This document shows, in pieces, positions 1-8,183 of a stretch of DNA of 9,703 nt. The stretch's first letter is position 1. Each line of letters starts with the position of its first letter. The notes below the pieces were generated by a model. It made no database searches. It was not told the DNA's origin and worked only from the letters and a program-made list of their open reading frames with translations. Location: NCBI GenBank assembly GCA_021812785.1, contig JAKAMR010000085.1, positions 1-9,703 of the forward strand. Direction: 5' to 3'. Source of the stretch: Nitrospirota bacterium. GTDB lineage: Bacteria > Nitrospirota > Thermodesulfovibrionia > Thermodesulfovibrionales > JdFR-88. A program made the translations under genes and the position numbers.

Positions 1-614
1 GGCCGGTCGATACTTTAAAGGCGCTGCATGCCATCTCGTTTGACAGGCTTCTGGCAATAACGGTTGCCGTCAACGTTTTAACTTATACTCTTGGCTCGCT
101 GCAGATACAGGTCATAAACCAGTTGGGTCTTTGGCAGCTGCACGCGGGTGAGAACATGACTGGGCTTATGATAGTTTCAGAGCTTACGGGGTTCGGCGCG
201 GGAGGGTTTGCAAGCAACCAGCTGGCAAGGGGCCCGCGCTGGCAAAGGGTGCTTTGGATAGCCATGGTGTTCATGGCGGCTGCGATGTGCCTTATAGCGG
301 CTGTGCCTCTTCTGCCCGGGTCATGTAGGATGAATGCGTTATTTGCTCTTTTCTTCGCGGCCGGCGCCGGCGGCGGCATGCTCCTGGTGGCCTGCAAAAG
401 TTTCATCCAGATCCGCGCTCCGGAGGCCACCAGAGGCACGGTGCTTGCCGCCGTAAATTTCGCCATCTATGCGGGCATACTTGTTTCGGGGCCCACGGCA
501 AATCTTTTAAATGCCCATATCCTGCCCACGACGAGCTTCGGGATACTGGGGTTGATCTCCATGTTGTCTTCGATGGCCCTTTTTTTCCTGCTGGGCAAAC
601 GATCAAAAAAATAA
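1..614 (+). CDS. MFS transporter, C-terminal part (5' end outside window)
   Basis: Partial inner-membrane transporter. The reading frame is open from base 3 to the TAA at 612-614 (203 codons visible) and no start is in the window, so the N-terminal half is missing. The visible part has several hydrophobic segments of about 20 residues separated by short basic loops, for example around VLWIAMVFMAAAMCLIAAV and FALFFAAGAGGGMLLV, and ends in a basic cytoplasmic tail (GKRSKK). The stretch FIQIRAPEATRGTVLAAVNF has the R-x-P-E-x-x-R-G-x-V-x-A-x-N-x look I know from the MFS modules of LplT and acyltransferase-fused (Aas-like) lysophospholipid transporters. The substrate assignment is therefore only a guess; membership of the MFS is more secure. 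It converges on the lipoprotein gene with 14 nt between the stop codons. Confidence 0.75.
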   Translation, partial: PVDTLKALHAISFDRLLAITVAVNVLTYTLGSLQIQVINQLGLWQLHAGENMTGLMIVSELTGFGAGGFASNQLARGPRWQRVLWIAMVFMAAAMCLIAAVPLLPGSCRMNALFALFFAAGAGGGMLLVACKSFIQIRAPEATRGTVLAAVNFAIYAGILVSGPTANLLNAHILPTTSFGILGLISMLSSMALFFLLGKRSKK

Positions 615-628
615 AAAATAAAAAAATT

Positions 629-1036
629 TTACCAGACCTTTATTTTCCAGTCCCCGTTTTCCTTCACCATATTTTCAGTGACCGTGACATCTACCGGGTT
701 TGCCTTCGCCTGCCCGGCCTGGTCAAAGGCCAGAAGAACTTTTGCCTTGGCGGTGTCTCCCGACTGTGAGACGGAGAGTATGGTGTATTCCTTTAATATC
801 GACGTGTCCTCCTTGCGGCGCTTTATATACTCCGCCCTGTTTATCTTTGCCTTGTAAGCCTGGTAGTAGCAGTTGTAGGAGCCGGCGTAGTCCTGCCTGA
901 CGGCCGAGCTGAAGTATCTGTCCAGCAGCGCCTGTGGACTGGCGGACCTCCCGGTTTTACAGCCCCCAAAAGACAGGAGCGCTATTACTAAAAGTACCGA
1001 AAACGATATGGCATATATTTTTTTCAAAGCAAACAT
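629..1036 (-). CDS. Small lipoprotein, DUF4878/NTF2-like fold suspected
   Basis: Predicted protein of 135 residues with a type II signal peptide: positive start (LKKI), hydrophobic core ISFSVLLVIALL and lipobox-like FGGC, so it is probably anchored to a membrane after cleavage before the Cys. The mature part has an ALLDRYFSSAVRQDYAGSY helix, a KINRAEYIKRR helix, then three beta-like segments and a terminal WKIKVW. This arrangement resembles small NTF2-like/DUF4878 lipoproteins. The function is unknown. Start choice is uncertain. The ATG at 1034-1036 is directly abutted by GGAGG with no spacer, whereas the in-frame TTG at 1025-1027 (codon 4) sits 9 nt after the same GGAGG and would give a more typical LKKIYAIS signal peptide. 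It lies 79 nt downstream of the multiheme cytochrome on the same strand, separated from it by a hairpin. Confidence 0.75.
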   Translation of the reverse strand: MFALKKIYAISFSVLLVIALLSFGGCKTGRSASPQALLDRYFSSAVRQDYAGSYNCYYQAYKAKINRAEYIKRRKEDTSILKEYTILSVSQSGDTAKAKVLLAFDQAGQAKANPVDVTVTENMVKENGDWKIKVW

Positions 1037-1072
1037 CCTCCGCGGAAAAAGTTCATTAAAAAGACCGGATTC

Positions 1073-1096
1073 GGAGGGGAGAAAAAACTCCCCTCC
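1073..1096 (-). terminator. Strong 9-bp hairpin after the cytochrome gene
   Basis: GGAGGGGAG (1073-1081) and CTCCCCTCC (1088-1096) are perfect reverse complements around a six-base homopolymer loop. The hairpin begins 19 nt after the cytochrome stop codon. On the minus strand the only T-run lies about 10 nt beyond the stem (TCTTTTTAATG), so it is not a textbook intrinsic terminator. It could be a terminator, an attenuator or an mRNA 3'-end stabiliser between the cytochrome and the downstream lipoprotein. Confidence 0.45.
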
Positions 1097-1115
1097 AAAC
1101 ACGGCATTCAGGCGG

Positions 1116-2750
1116 CTAGTTGTCGCCGCCCGTGTAATAATTGGCCGATGTACTGGTGGTCGTGCCACCGTCGCCGCCGGATGTGCTGGTGGAACTGCCG
1201 GCATTGTGGATCGAAGAGCCGTTCTCGCTGTTGTGGCAGACCGAACAGCTCCATATCCAGTAGCTGTCGCCCTGGAACTGTTCGGGAATTACTGCGTCAG
1301 CGGGATTGGACGAGGTGTATTCGGCATGCGTACTGTTATGGCACGCCTCGCAATAGAGCTTGCCGTTCATGTCGTCCTCGATCGAGTTCTGGAGGACCGA
1401 GTTCCTGTAAAGCGTGTTTGCGTTTTCCGCATGGGCCGCGCCATGGCAGGTGCCGCACTGCGGCTCCTGGAGCCACGGCTGGCGTCCGTTCATCATCACC
1501 TGGGCCATGGTGGCCATATCTCCGTGGCAATCCGTGCACGTTTTGCCGGCCCGGTACATCTGCCCGCGCAGGCACTGCGTCTTGGGTCCCGGATGGCAGT
1601 TATAGCAGGTGGGGGTAACGCTTGCGGACGTCTGAGTGGTTGACATCTTGTCCGCATGGAACTTGTGCATCGCCAGCGAAAGGCTCTCGACACCCGGCTG
1701 TCCGGCCGCGCCAAGGGCATTATCCGAATGGCACTCGGAACAGGAATGGACTATGCCGCTTGCCTCCTGGGCAGCCAGAGTAGTGCCGCTAAGCTTGTCG
1801 TGGTCCTGGAGGACTCCCAGGTACGCGCTTCCATTGGACGAGCTATGGCAGTTGCTGCAACTTATCTCGGTTGAAATGGGCGCCACCACGTTTGCGGTCT
1901 GAAGTACGTTTCCGCTTGAGTCCTTTACTGTGAGCACGGCTGTCCCGTACGGGTCCCATGTGCCGTCATCATCATACGGGCTAAGCGGGATCCCGGTTGC
2001 GACAAACCCGAGATTTTTAGAATCAACCGTCATGTTGCCGGAAAGTTTCGTGCCCGATATGCCGGTATTCACCGGCAGGTTGGGCCATCCGTACTGGGCC
2101 GCGTACTGCCAGAAATTCGTGTGCAGCGCGGTATTGGTCTTTTTGGGGAACGTGTAGCTCACCGTTATGCCGCTGGTGAGCACGCTTGCCCCTTCCCCGC
2201 CTCGCTTGATAACCTGCGCATGAAGCGTGTTGTACGGAGGCAGGATCATGAAATAAGAGTAGTCGTCCTGGTCGCAGTGCATCCCCAGATCGTTCCAGGC
2301 CAGGACCACATAGCTCATCTTGGCAGCCGGAATGGTCTGCTTGCCGTACGTCTTTGTGAGCTTCCAGTTGACCGTGGAGGTCGAACCGGAAGTGACGGCG
2401 GCCGTTTGCCATGTTTTCAGGTAGCCGGAACCCGTTGCATTCAGCGTATAATTCCCGGCGGATTCCTGAAGGGTATAATTCCCGTTTGAACCCGTTTTTG
2501 CCGTGTGGGTCCCGTCGCTTATGGTTACGCCCGAAAGCGCAGCCCCAGTTGAAATGTCGGTCACCGTGCCGCTTACACCGCCGGACCCGGTGCTGGTTCC
2601 GGAGCCCGATTTGCTCCCGTCCTTGACAGCTCCCACAGTGCTGCCCGTTCCGGAACTGCCGGTTGTACTGCTTCCGGAGCCGCCGCAGGCGGCAAGCCCC
2701 GCAATGGCCACAGAGGCCAGTGCCCATCCGAAAAACCTGAAGCCTCTCAT
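1116..2750 (-). CDS. Heptaheme c-type cytochrome lipoprotein
   Basis: Predicted exported electron-transfer protein of 544 residues. A lipoprotein signal ends in GLAAC (lipidated Cys22), followed by a Gly/Ser/Thr-rich linker (23-58). Residues about 59-131 form a carboxypeptidase-regulatory-like beta-sandwich (GTVTDISTGAALSGVTI...NGNYTL). Residues about 145-290 hold a cytochrome-associated region with WNDLGMHCDQDDYS and LPPYNTLHAQV. Seven CxxCH heme-attachment sites follow, at Cys298, 337, 382, 405, 432, 467 and 502. The end is a low-complexity Ser/Thr/Gly tail (516-544). Residues between hemes, such as CHPGPKTQCLRGQM, resemble outer-surface multiheme cytochromes of metal reducers. The likely location is the periplasm or outer surface, acting as an electron conduit; the partner is unknown. 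The start is well supported by AAGGGAG 7 nt upstream. There is no cytochrome-maturation or porin gene nearby. Cys159 and Cys393 lie outside the heme motifs. Cytochrome assignment is secure; the specific role is not. Confidence 0.93.
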   Translation of the reverse strand: MRGFRFFGWALASVAIAGLAACGGSGSSTTGSSGTGSTVGAVKDGSKSGSGTSTGSGGVSGTVTDISTGAALSGVTISDGTHTAKTGSNGNYTLQESAGNYTLNATGSGYLKTWQTAAVTSGSTSTVNWKLTKTYGKQTIPAAKMSYVVLAWNDLGMHCDQDDYSYFMILPPYNTLHAQVIKRGGEGASVLTSGITVSYTFPKKTNTALHTNFWQYAAQYGWPNLPVNTGISGTKLSGNMTVDSKNLGFVATGIPLSPYDDDGTWDPYGTAVLTVKDSSGNVLQTANVVAPISTEISCSNCHSSSNGSAYLGVLQDHDKLSGTTLAAQEASGIVHSCSECHSDNALGAAGQPGVESLSLAMHKFHADKMSTTQTSASVTPTCYNCHPGPKTQCLRGQMYRAGKTCTDCHGDMATMAQVMMNGRQPWLQEPQCGTCHGAAHAENANTLYRNSVLQNSIEDDMNGKLYCEACHNSTHAEYTSSNPADAVIPEQFQGDSYWIWSCSVCHNSENGSSIHNAGSSTSTSGGDGGTTTSTSANYYTGGDN

Positions 2751-2757
2751 AAAAAAA

Positions 2758-2764
2758 CTCCCTT
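2758..2764 (-). promoter_or_regulatory. Ribosome binding site of the cytochrome gene
   Basis: AAGGGAG on the minus strand, 7 T residues before the ATG at 2748-2750. This near-consensus site fixes the start of the cytochrome and its lipoprotein signal peptide. Confidence 0.75.
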
Positions 2765-2842
2765 CCCGTTTTCAGCGTTTACACTCCAAGCTGGACAGCA
2801 GGATGGTTTTGTGTCTCCCCTTTCCGCCCCGATCCAGTTGAT

Positions 2843-2867
2843 TTTTTGGCGCCCTTTGCGCCAAAAA
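2843..2867. repeat. Perfect 10-bp inverted repeat in the cytochrome leader
   Basis: TTTTTGGCGC (2843-2852) and GCGCCAAAAA (2858-2867) are exact reverse complements with a 5-nt loop. It lies about 93 nt upstream of the cytochrome start. No T-run follows the stem on either strand, so it is not an intrinsic terminator. It could be an operator or a stem in the 5' untranslated RNA. The structure is seen directly; the function is unknown. Confidence 0.5.
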
Positions 2868-2892
2868 GCCAGTCACCCTCTATGTCAATAAG

Positions 2893-2921
2893 TTTATAGA
2901 TTAAACAACATGTACGGGCAA
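2893..2921 (-). promoter_or_regulatory. Possible sigma-70-type promoter for the cytochrome
   Basis: On the minus strand, TTGCCC (2916-2921) is followed after exactly 17 nt by TATAAA (2893-2898). The -10 is good and the -35 is weak (TTG only). Transcription starting here would include the inverted repeat at 2843-2867 in the leader. This is a weak call because the region is AT-rich and such matches arise by chance. Confidence 0.25.
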
Positions 2922-3089
2922 AAAGAATGTAATGGATGTCACTTGTATTGATTAAACGGGCATAAAAGAATCGCGGAAAATCCAGAAACTTCCAGAAAAA
3001 TTAATTAAAAAATGCAGAAAATTTGAAGTTCACTAAAGAAAAGATGAAGCCTGTTTGCATTTCAACAAATGAAAATATTTTGCACACAT

Positions 3090-3121
<32 letters not shown>

Positions 3122-3169
3122 CTGAAAAATGACGGAGCAAAGAAGAGACCGATTTTGTATCATATCTGC

Positions 3170-3559
3170 ATGCAGGAAGATTTTTTTAAAACGGTTGCAG
3201 ACCATATGGACGCCGGCTTTCTTGAAAACATAATAGACATGATCAGGAGAGAAAGAGGACTGCTTGAGCTTATACCTGTTCTCATAAGCGATGAAAGGCA
3301 AAGGGTAAGAATAGGCGCAGTGGTGCTTGCCGAGACGTTCCTCGGGGAAAACAGGGGCGAGATAGAGGCGCTGCTGCCGTCCATTTCAGCGGCCCTTGAA
3401 AATGACAACCCGTCGGTGCGCGCCGATGCCATCTACCTGCTTTCGCTCATCGGGGGCATGGCCGTTCCATATTTGAAGCGGGCCGCTCTTGACGGCCATC
3501 AGGTTGTGCGCGAGGCGGCGGTGGAAGGCATCAGGGAGATCGAAGGCCATAATAATTAA
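3170..3559 (+). CDS. Small HEAT-repeat protein
   Basis: Predicted soluble, all-helical protein of 129 residues with no signal peptide or membrane segment. After an N-terminal helical pair (FFKTVADHMDAGFLENIIDMI) come three consecutive HEAT/PBS-lyase-like repeats. Their signatures are DERQRVRIGAVVLAETF, NDNPSVRADAIYLLSLIG and DGHQVVREAAVEGIREI, each with the D-x-x-x-x-V-R-x-x-A pattern. Such proteins are usually protein-protein interaction scaffolds; no enzyme activity is expected and the partner is unknown. The start is uncertain. The ATG at 3170 has no clear ribosome binding site, while an in-frame TTG at 3155 has a weak GAAGAG 7 nt upstream. It converges on cheB, with the stop codons about 55 nt apart. 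It is probably a separate transcription unit and not part of the chemotaxis operon. Confidence 0.75.
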   Translation: MQEDFFKTVADHMDAGFLENIIDMIRRERGLLELIPVLISDERQRVRIGAVVLAETFLGENRGEIEALLPSISAALENDNPSVRADAIYLLSLIGGMAVPYLKRAALDGHQVVREAAVEGIREIEGHNN

Positions 3560-3582
3560 AAAACGGTACTGGCGACTCCGTT
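3558..3582 (-). terminator. Possible intrinsic terminator of the chemotaxis operon
   Basis: Read on the minus strand, AACGG, an 11-nt loop and CCGTT are followed immediately by a T-run (A3558-3563 on the plus strand). It sits about 33 nt after the cheB stop codon. The stem is only 5 bp, so this is tentative. The T-run overlaps the stop codon of the convergent HEAT-repeat gene. Confidence 0.35.
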
Positions 3583-3614
3583 ACCATGATTTGTTATACT
3601 GGCGCCCTTGATCT

Positions 3615-5223
<1,609 letters not shown>

Positions 5224-5232
5224 ATCAGGTTT

Positions 5233-6096
5233 TCACTTTTTCCTGTAAACGGACGGACCAACCTTGGCAAGCGGCAGGCCAAGCCCATGAATGGCCTCCG
5301 AATGGCCCATGAACAGGTATCCGCCGGGCGCTAGCCTGCCGTAAATGCGGCGCAGGAGTCTCTGCTGGACATCCCTGTCAAAGTAAATGACTACATTCCT
5401 GCAAAAAACAATGTCCGCCGTCCCTATACAGCCGAGATCATCTTCGATAAGATTAATGGCCCCGAAACGGACCTTTTTCCGCAGTTCGGGCCCGATGCGC
5501 ACCATTCTTTTCGTTCTGTCCTTGCTCCTTAAAAGGTATTTCTTTCTCATGTGCACTGGTATAGGCAGTACCTGTTCCTCCCTGTAGACCGCGTTTCTAG
5601 CCGCCAGAAGGACACCGTTTGAAATATCGGTTGCAAGAACAGTAAAAAAATCCAAATTCCCCGCAGCGGACCTGCTTCCATAATCACTTAAGACCATTGC
5701 TATGGTGTAAGGCTCCTCCCCGGTTGAACAGGCGGCGCTCCATACCGCCAGCCTGCGGCCCCTGCCGGCCTTCATCAATTCAGGCAGCGCAATGTCAGCA
5801 AGAAAATCAAAATGGCCGGGTTCCCTGAAAAATTCAGTCTTGTGGGTGGTGACGGCATCTATCAGGTGGCCGATCTCCGCCCCGGCGTCCTCGCCGTTGA
5901 ACAAAAAATCGCAATACTCTCCAAAGTCTTTCACTCCAAGACGCCTGATCCTTTTTTGCAGGCGGGACTCAAAAAGGGTTTTTTTAGCGTCCGTTACCTT
6001 TATCCCCGTGCGTTCATTGATGAACTTGCCGAGTCTTGCAAAATCCATGGCTGAAAGCGAAGGCAACCGGAGGCCCTCACTCTTTGGAATTCCCAT
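5233..6096 (-). CDS. cheR: Chemotaxis protein methyltransferase CheR
   Basis: Cytoplasmic SAM-dependent enzyme of 287 residues that methylates glutamates on the chemoreceptors. An N-terminal helical domain (DFARLGKFINERTGI...) precedes the TEFFRE motif (87-92). The SAM-binding loop is WSAACSTGEEPY (119-130), ATDIS (155-159) is the second SAM contact region, and CRNVVIYFD (232-240) follows. A beta-subdomain lies around 182-212; its loop between the two conserved Arg-containing strands appears the same length as in pentapeptide-binding Salmonella CheR, as I recall that sequence. There is no TPR or other fusion. Oddity: residues 4-17 (PKSEGLRLPSLSAM) are encoded by a 43-bp stretch repeated upstream of receptor 1, and the ATG has no recognisable ribosome binding site. 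The first codons may be recent. An in-frame ATG at 6046-6048 (MDFARL) is an alternative start. Confidence 0.96.
   Translation of the reverse strand: MGIPKSEGLRLPSLSAMDFARLGKFINERTGIKVTDAKKTLFESRLQKRIRRLGVKDFGEYCDFLFNGEDAGAEIGHLIDAVTTHKTEFFREPGHFDFLADIALPELMKAGRGRRLAVWSAACSTGEEPYTIAMVLSDYGSRSAAGNLDFFTVLATDISNGVLLAARNAVYREEQVLPIPVHMRKKYLLRSKDRTKRMVRIGPELRKKVRFGAINLIEDDLGCIGTADIVFCRNVVIYFDRDVQQRLLRRIYGRLAPGGYLFMGHSEAIHGLGLPLAKVGPSVYRKK
6045..6087. repeat. 43-bp direct repeat, copy A (inside the cheR 5' end)
   Basis: From CCATGG at 6045 to TTTGG at 6087. Copy B is at 8192-8234, in the same orientation, differing at a single base (G at 6072 versus T in copy B). On the minus strand it encodes residues 4-17 of CheR. 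The flanking sequences differ on both sides. Confidence 0.9.
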
Positions 6097-6167
6097 TATT
6101 CTTGTTTTACAGCCTCATGGTTTCTGATTATGGACCTTGCCGTTTTTAGCATCACGAATTTTTCCGA

Positions 6168-8081
6168 TCAGTACCGCTCGAATTCGCCGTCGTCTGCTTC
6201 CGCGTGATCATTACCCAGGTCAAGGGCCACACCCGCGGGCTTTAAAACCTCTTTTGCCGAATGCCGGTTGACAGAGTGGAACCGAATTTCCTTGCTGCTG
6301 CGATGGTTTGGTTTAGCCATATTTTTTGGGAGGGAATTTCTGCTATTGACGGCCGGTTCGTGGCCAGCGCCCTCTATTTTGAAAAATGACATGGCGCTTT
6401 GCAAATGCTCCGCCTGGGAAGAAAGCTCCTCGGCAGTTGAAGCCATTTCCTCCGATGCCCCCGCGTTTTGCTGGATTACCTGATCCAGCTGCTGGATGGC
6501 CTGGTTTACCTGCTGGGCACCTGTGTTCTGCTCCTTGCTGGCCGCGCTTATTTCAAGGACAAGTTCCGACGTCTTCTGGATATCGGGAACCAGTTTGGCC
6601 AGCATCTGGCCCGCCTTCTCAGCAACCTCCACGCTCCCCCTTGAAAGGCCGCTGATCTCAGCTGCTGCCGTCTGGCTCCTCTCCGCAAGCTTCCGCACTT
6701 CCGAAGCCACTACGGCAAATCCTCTGCCGTGCTCCCCCGCCCTTGCCGCCTCGATGGCGGCGTTCAGGGCAAGCAGGTTCGTCTGTCTCGCTATCTCCTC
6801 TATTATGGATATCTTCTCCGATATCTCCTTCATGGCCTTTACGGTCCCGGAAACGGCCACACCGCTCTCCCTTGCGTCATCCGCCGCCTTTGTGGCAATG
6901 CTTCCGGTCTGCTGCGCGTTTTCAGCGTTCTGCATGATGGTGGAGGCCATCTCGTCCATCGAGGAAGAGGCCTCCTCGGCAGCCGCCGCCTGCTCAGTTG
7001 CCCCCTGAGAGAGCTGCTCTGCGCCAGAGCTTACCTGCTGGCTTCCGGCCGCGATGTTTTCCGCGGCAGACTTCACCTCGGAGACAACATCCTTCAGTGC
7101 TTCAACCGTCCGGTTTACAGCCTCGATCAGCTGACCGATCTCGTCATCCCGTTCAGTATTCAGGTTTAGAGTAAGGTCTCCATTACTCAACCTGTCCAGA
7201 CTCTCCACTAACGTACGGACCTGTTTTTCCAGGTACTCCTTCTGCGCCTCCGCCTCAGTTTGAAGACTTTTTATCTCGGTTATATCTATTATGACTTCCA
7301 TTCCCCCGTAAGGTTGGCCTTGTTCATCCAACAGAGGAGAGCATGCCGCCTTGACTGGGATCTTTGCGCCGTCTCTGCTTTCGGCAACGGTTTCACCGTG
7401 GATGATTTCCCCCGTACGCATGCAGTTTTTAAGTGTGCAGTTCGAGGTGCCACATAGAGGAGTCCTGCACAGCTGCCCGCAAGTCATCTTGCCGACCACC
7501 TCATCGCGGCTGTATCCCAGGGCGCGCAGGGCGGCATCGTTTACAGAGGTTATCTTCAGGTGCTTGTCAACGGTGAACATCGGGGCGGCAACAGAGGTAA
7601 GGATATTATCCAGTTCCCATTTGGCGCGGACGACATCGGTCTGGTCGATAATGACCTCACTGCCGCCGTAAGCCACACCTTTCTCGTCGAGCAAGGGAGA
7701 GCATGCCGCCTTGATGGGAATCCTTCTTCCGTCTCTGCTTTCAGCAACCGTTTCACCGTAAATGATTTTTCCGGTACGCATGCAGTTTTTAAGCGTGCAG
7801 TTCGAGGTACCGCAAAGAGGAGTCCTGGACAGTTGCCCGCAAGTCATCTTGCCAGCCACCTCATCGCGTGTGTATCCCATGACTTTGAGAGCTGCATCAT
7901 TTATGTATGTGATAACCAGATTTGTATCCACAGTGTACATAGGGGCCGCAACTGAGGCAACTACCGCTTCGCACCGGCTGCTTCGGGCGCTGGCCTCTGC
8001 CACTTCTGCCTCAAGGTCTGCAATCTTTGCGCGCAATTTGGCATTTTCATCGAGCATTTCCTTTTTTAGGAATTCAAACAT
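6168..8081 (-). CDS. Methyl-accepting chemotaxis protein with tandem Cys-rich PAS domains (receptor 1)
   Basis: Soluble cytoplasmic chemoreceptor of 637 residues, with no membrane segment. Order: coiled-coil start (5-38), PAS 1 (about 40-148), PAS 2 (about 160-268), short coiled coil, HAMP-like segment (about 286-338, [10 protein letters not shown]...[13 protein letters not shown]), then the methyl-accepting signalling domain with tip [22 protein letters not shown] (around 429-450), and a roughly 65-residue flexible tail ending EFERY. The PAS domains are tandem duplicates (about 80% identical) with clustered cysteines: Cys81, 90, 95, 100, 127 in PAS 1 and Cys201, 205, 210, 215, 220, 247 in PAS 2. 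This suggests redox, thiol or metal-cofactor sensing. Start chosen at MFEFLKKEM, preceded by AAGG with a 7-nt spacer; the frame stays open to GTG 8171 and ATG 8123. The signalling domain is nearly identical to that of receptor 2. Confidence 0.93.
   Translation of the reverse strand: MFEFLKKEMLDENAKLRAKIADLEAEVAEASARSSRCEAVVASVAAPMYTVDTNLVITYINDAALKVMGYTRDEVAGKMTCGQLSRTPLCGTSNCTLKNCMRTGKIIYGETVAESRDGRRIPIKAACSPLLDEKGVAYGGSEVIIDQTDVVRAKWELDNILTSVAAPMFTVDKHLKITSVNDAALRALGYSRDEVVGKMTCGQLCRTPLCGTSNCTLKNCMRTGEIIHGETVAESRDGAKIPVKAACSPLLDEQGQPYGGMEVIIDITEIKSLQTEAEAQKEYLEKQVRTLVESLDRLSNGDLTLNLNTERDDEIGQLIEAVNRTVEALKDVVSEVKSAAENIAAGSQQVSSGAEQLSQGATEQAAAAEEASSSMDEMASTIMQNAENAQQTGSIATKAADDARESGVAVSGTVKAMKEISEKISIIEEIARQTNLLALNAAIEAARAGEHGRGFAVVASEVRKLAERSQTAAAEISGLSRGSVEVAEKAGQMLAKLVPDIQKTSELVLEISAASKEQNTGAQQVNQAIQQLDQVIQQNAGASEEMASTAEELSSQAEHLQSAMSFFKIEGAGHEPAVNSRNSLPKNMAKPNHRSSKEIRFHSVNRHSAKEVLKPAGVALDLGNDHAEADDGEFERY
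6393..6980. repeat. Long direct repeat, copy 1 (signalling domain of receptor 1)
   Basis: This stretch aligns without gaps, at a constant offset of 2723 bp, to 9116-9703, which encodes the same part of receptor 2. Identity looks around 90% at DNA level. The true extent on the right is unknown because copy 2 runs off the window. Such repeats are substrates for recombination or gene conversion. Confidence 0.85.
7272..7979. repeat. Internal tandem duplication encoding the two PAS domains
   Basis: Two units at a constant 360-bp offset encode PAS 2 (left) and PAS 1 (right) of receptor 1. Comparing residues 43-146 with 163-266 by eye, 83 of 104 are identical with no gaps. The cysteine-cluster section is the best conserved part. 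Confidence 0.8.
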
Positions 8082-8183
8082 TTCTATGCCTTGTCCTTTC
8101 TTTCCCGCGATTCGGGCTTTCATAAACCTTGCTACCGGCCGGAATTGTTTACACCGGCGCTTTTGCATCACCCGGAAACATGG

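Noticed and set aside
1552..1574. CX14CH heme site using Cys393 and Cys408-His409 of the cytochrome as an eighth heme
   Set aside because: Cys408-His409 already belongs to a normal CxxCH with Cys405, so it cannot be counted as an extra heme.
1008..1643. Plus-strand open frame of 211 codons
   Set aside because: Antisense shadow of the cytochrome gene, running through the CxxCH sites; the translation is low-complexity Arg/Ala/Val.
2023..2727. Second minus-strand frame of 234 codons inside the cytochrome gene
   Set aside because: It overlaps the N-terminal half of the cytochrome in another frame and shows no recognisable domain.
2846..2876. Possible sigma-54 promoter (CTGGC...GCGC) before the cytochrome
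   Set aside because: The GG and GC elements are not at the required 10-nt spacing, and the match overlaps the inverted repeat.
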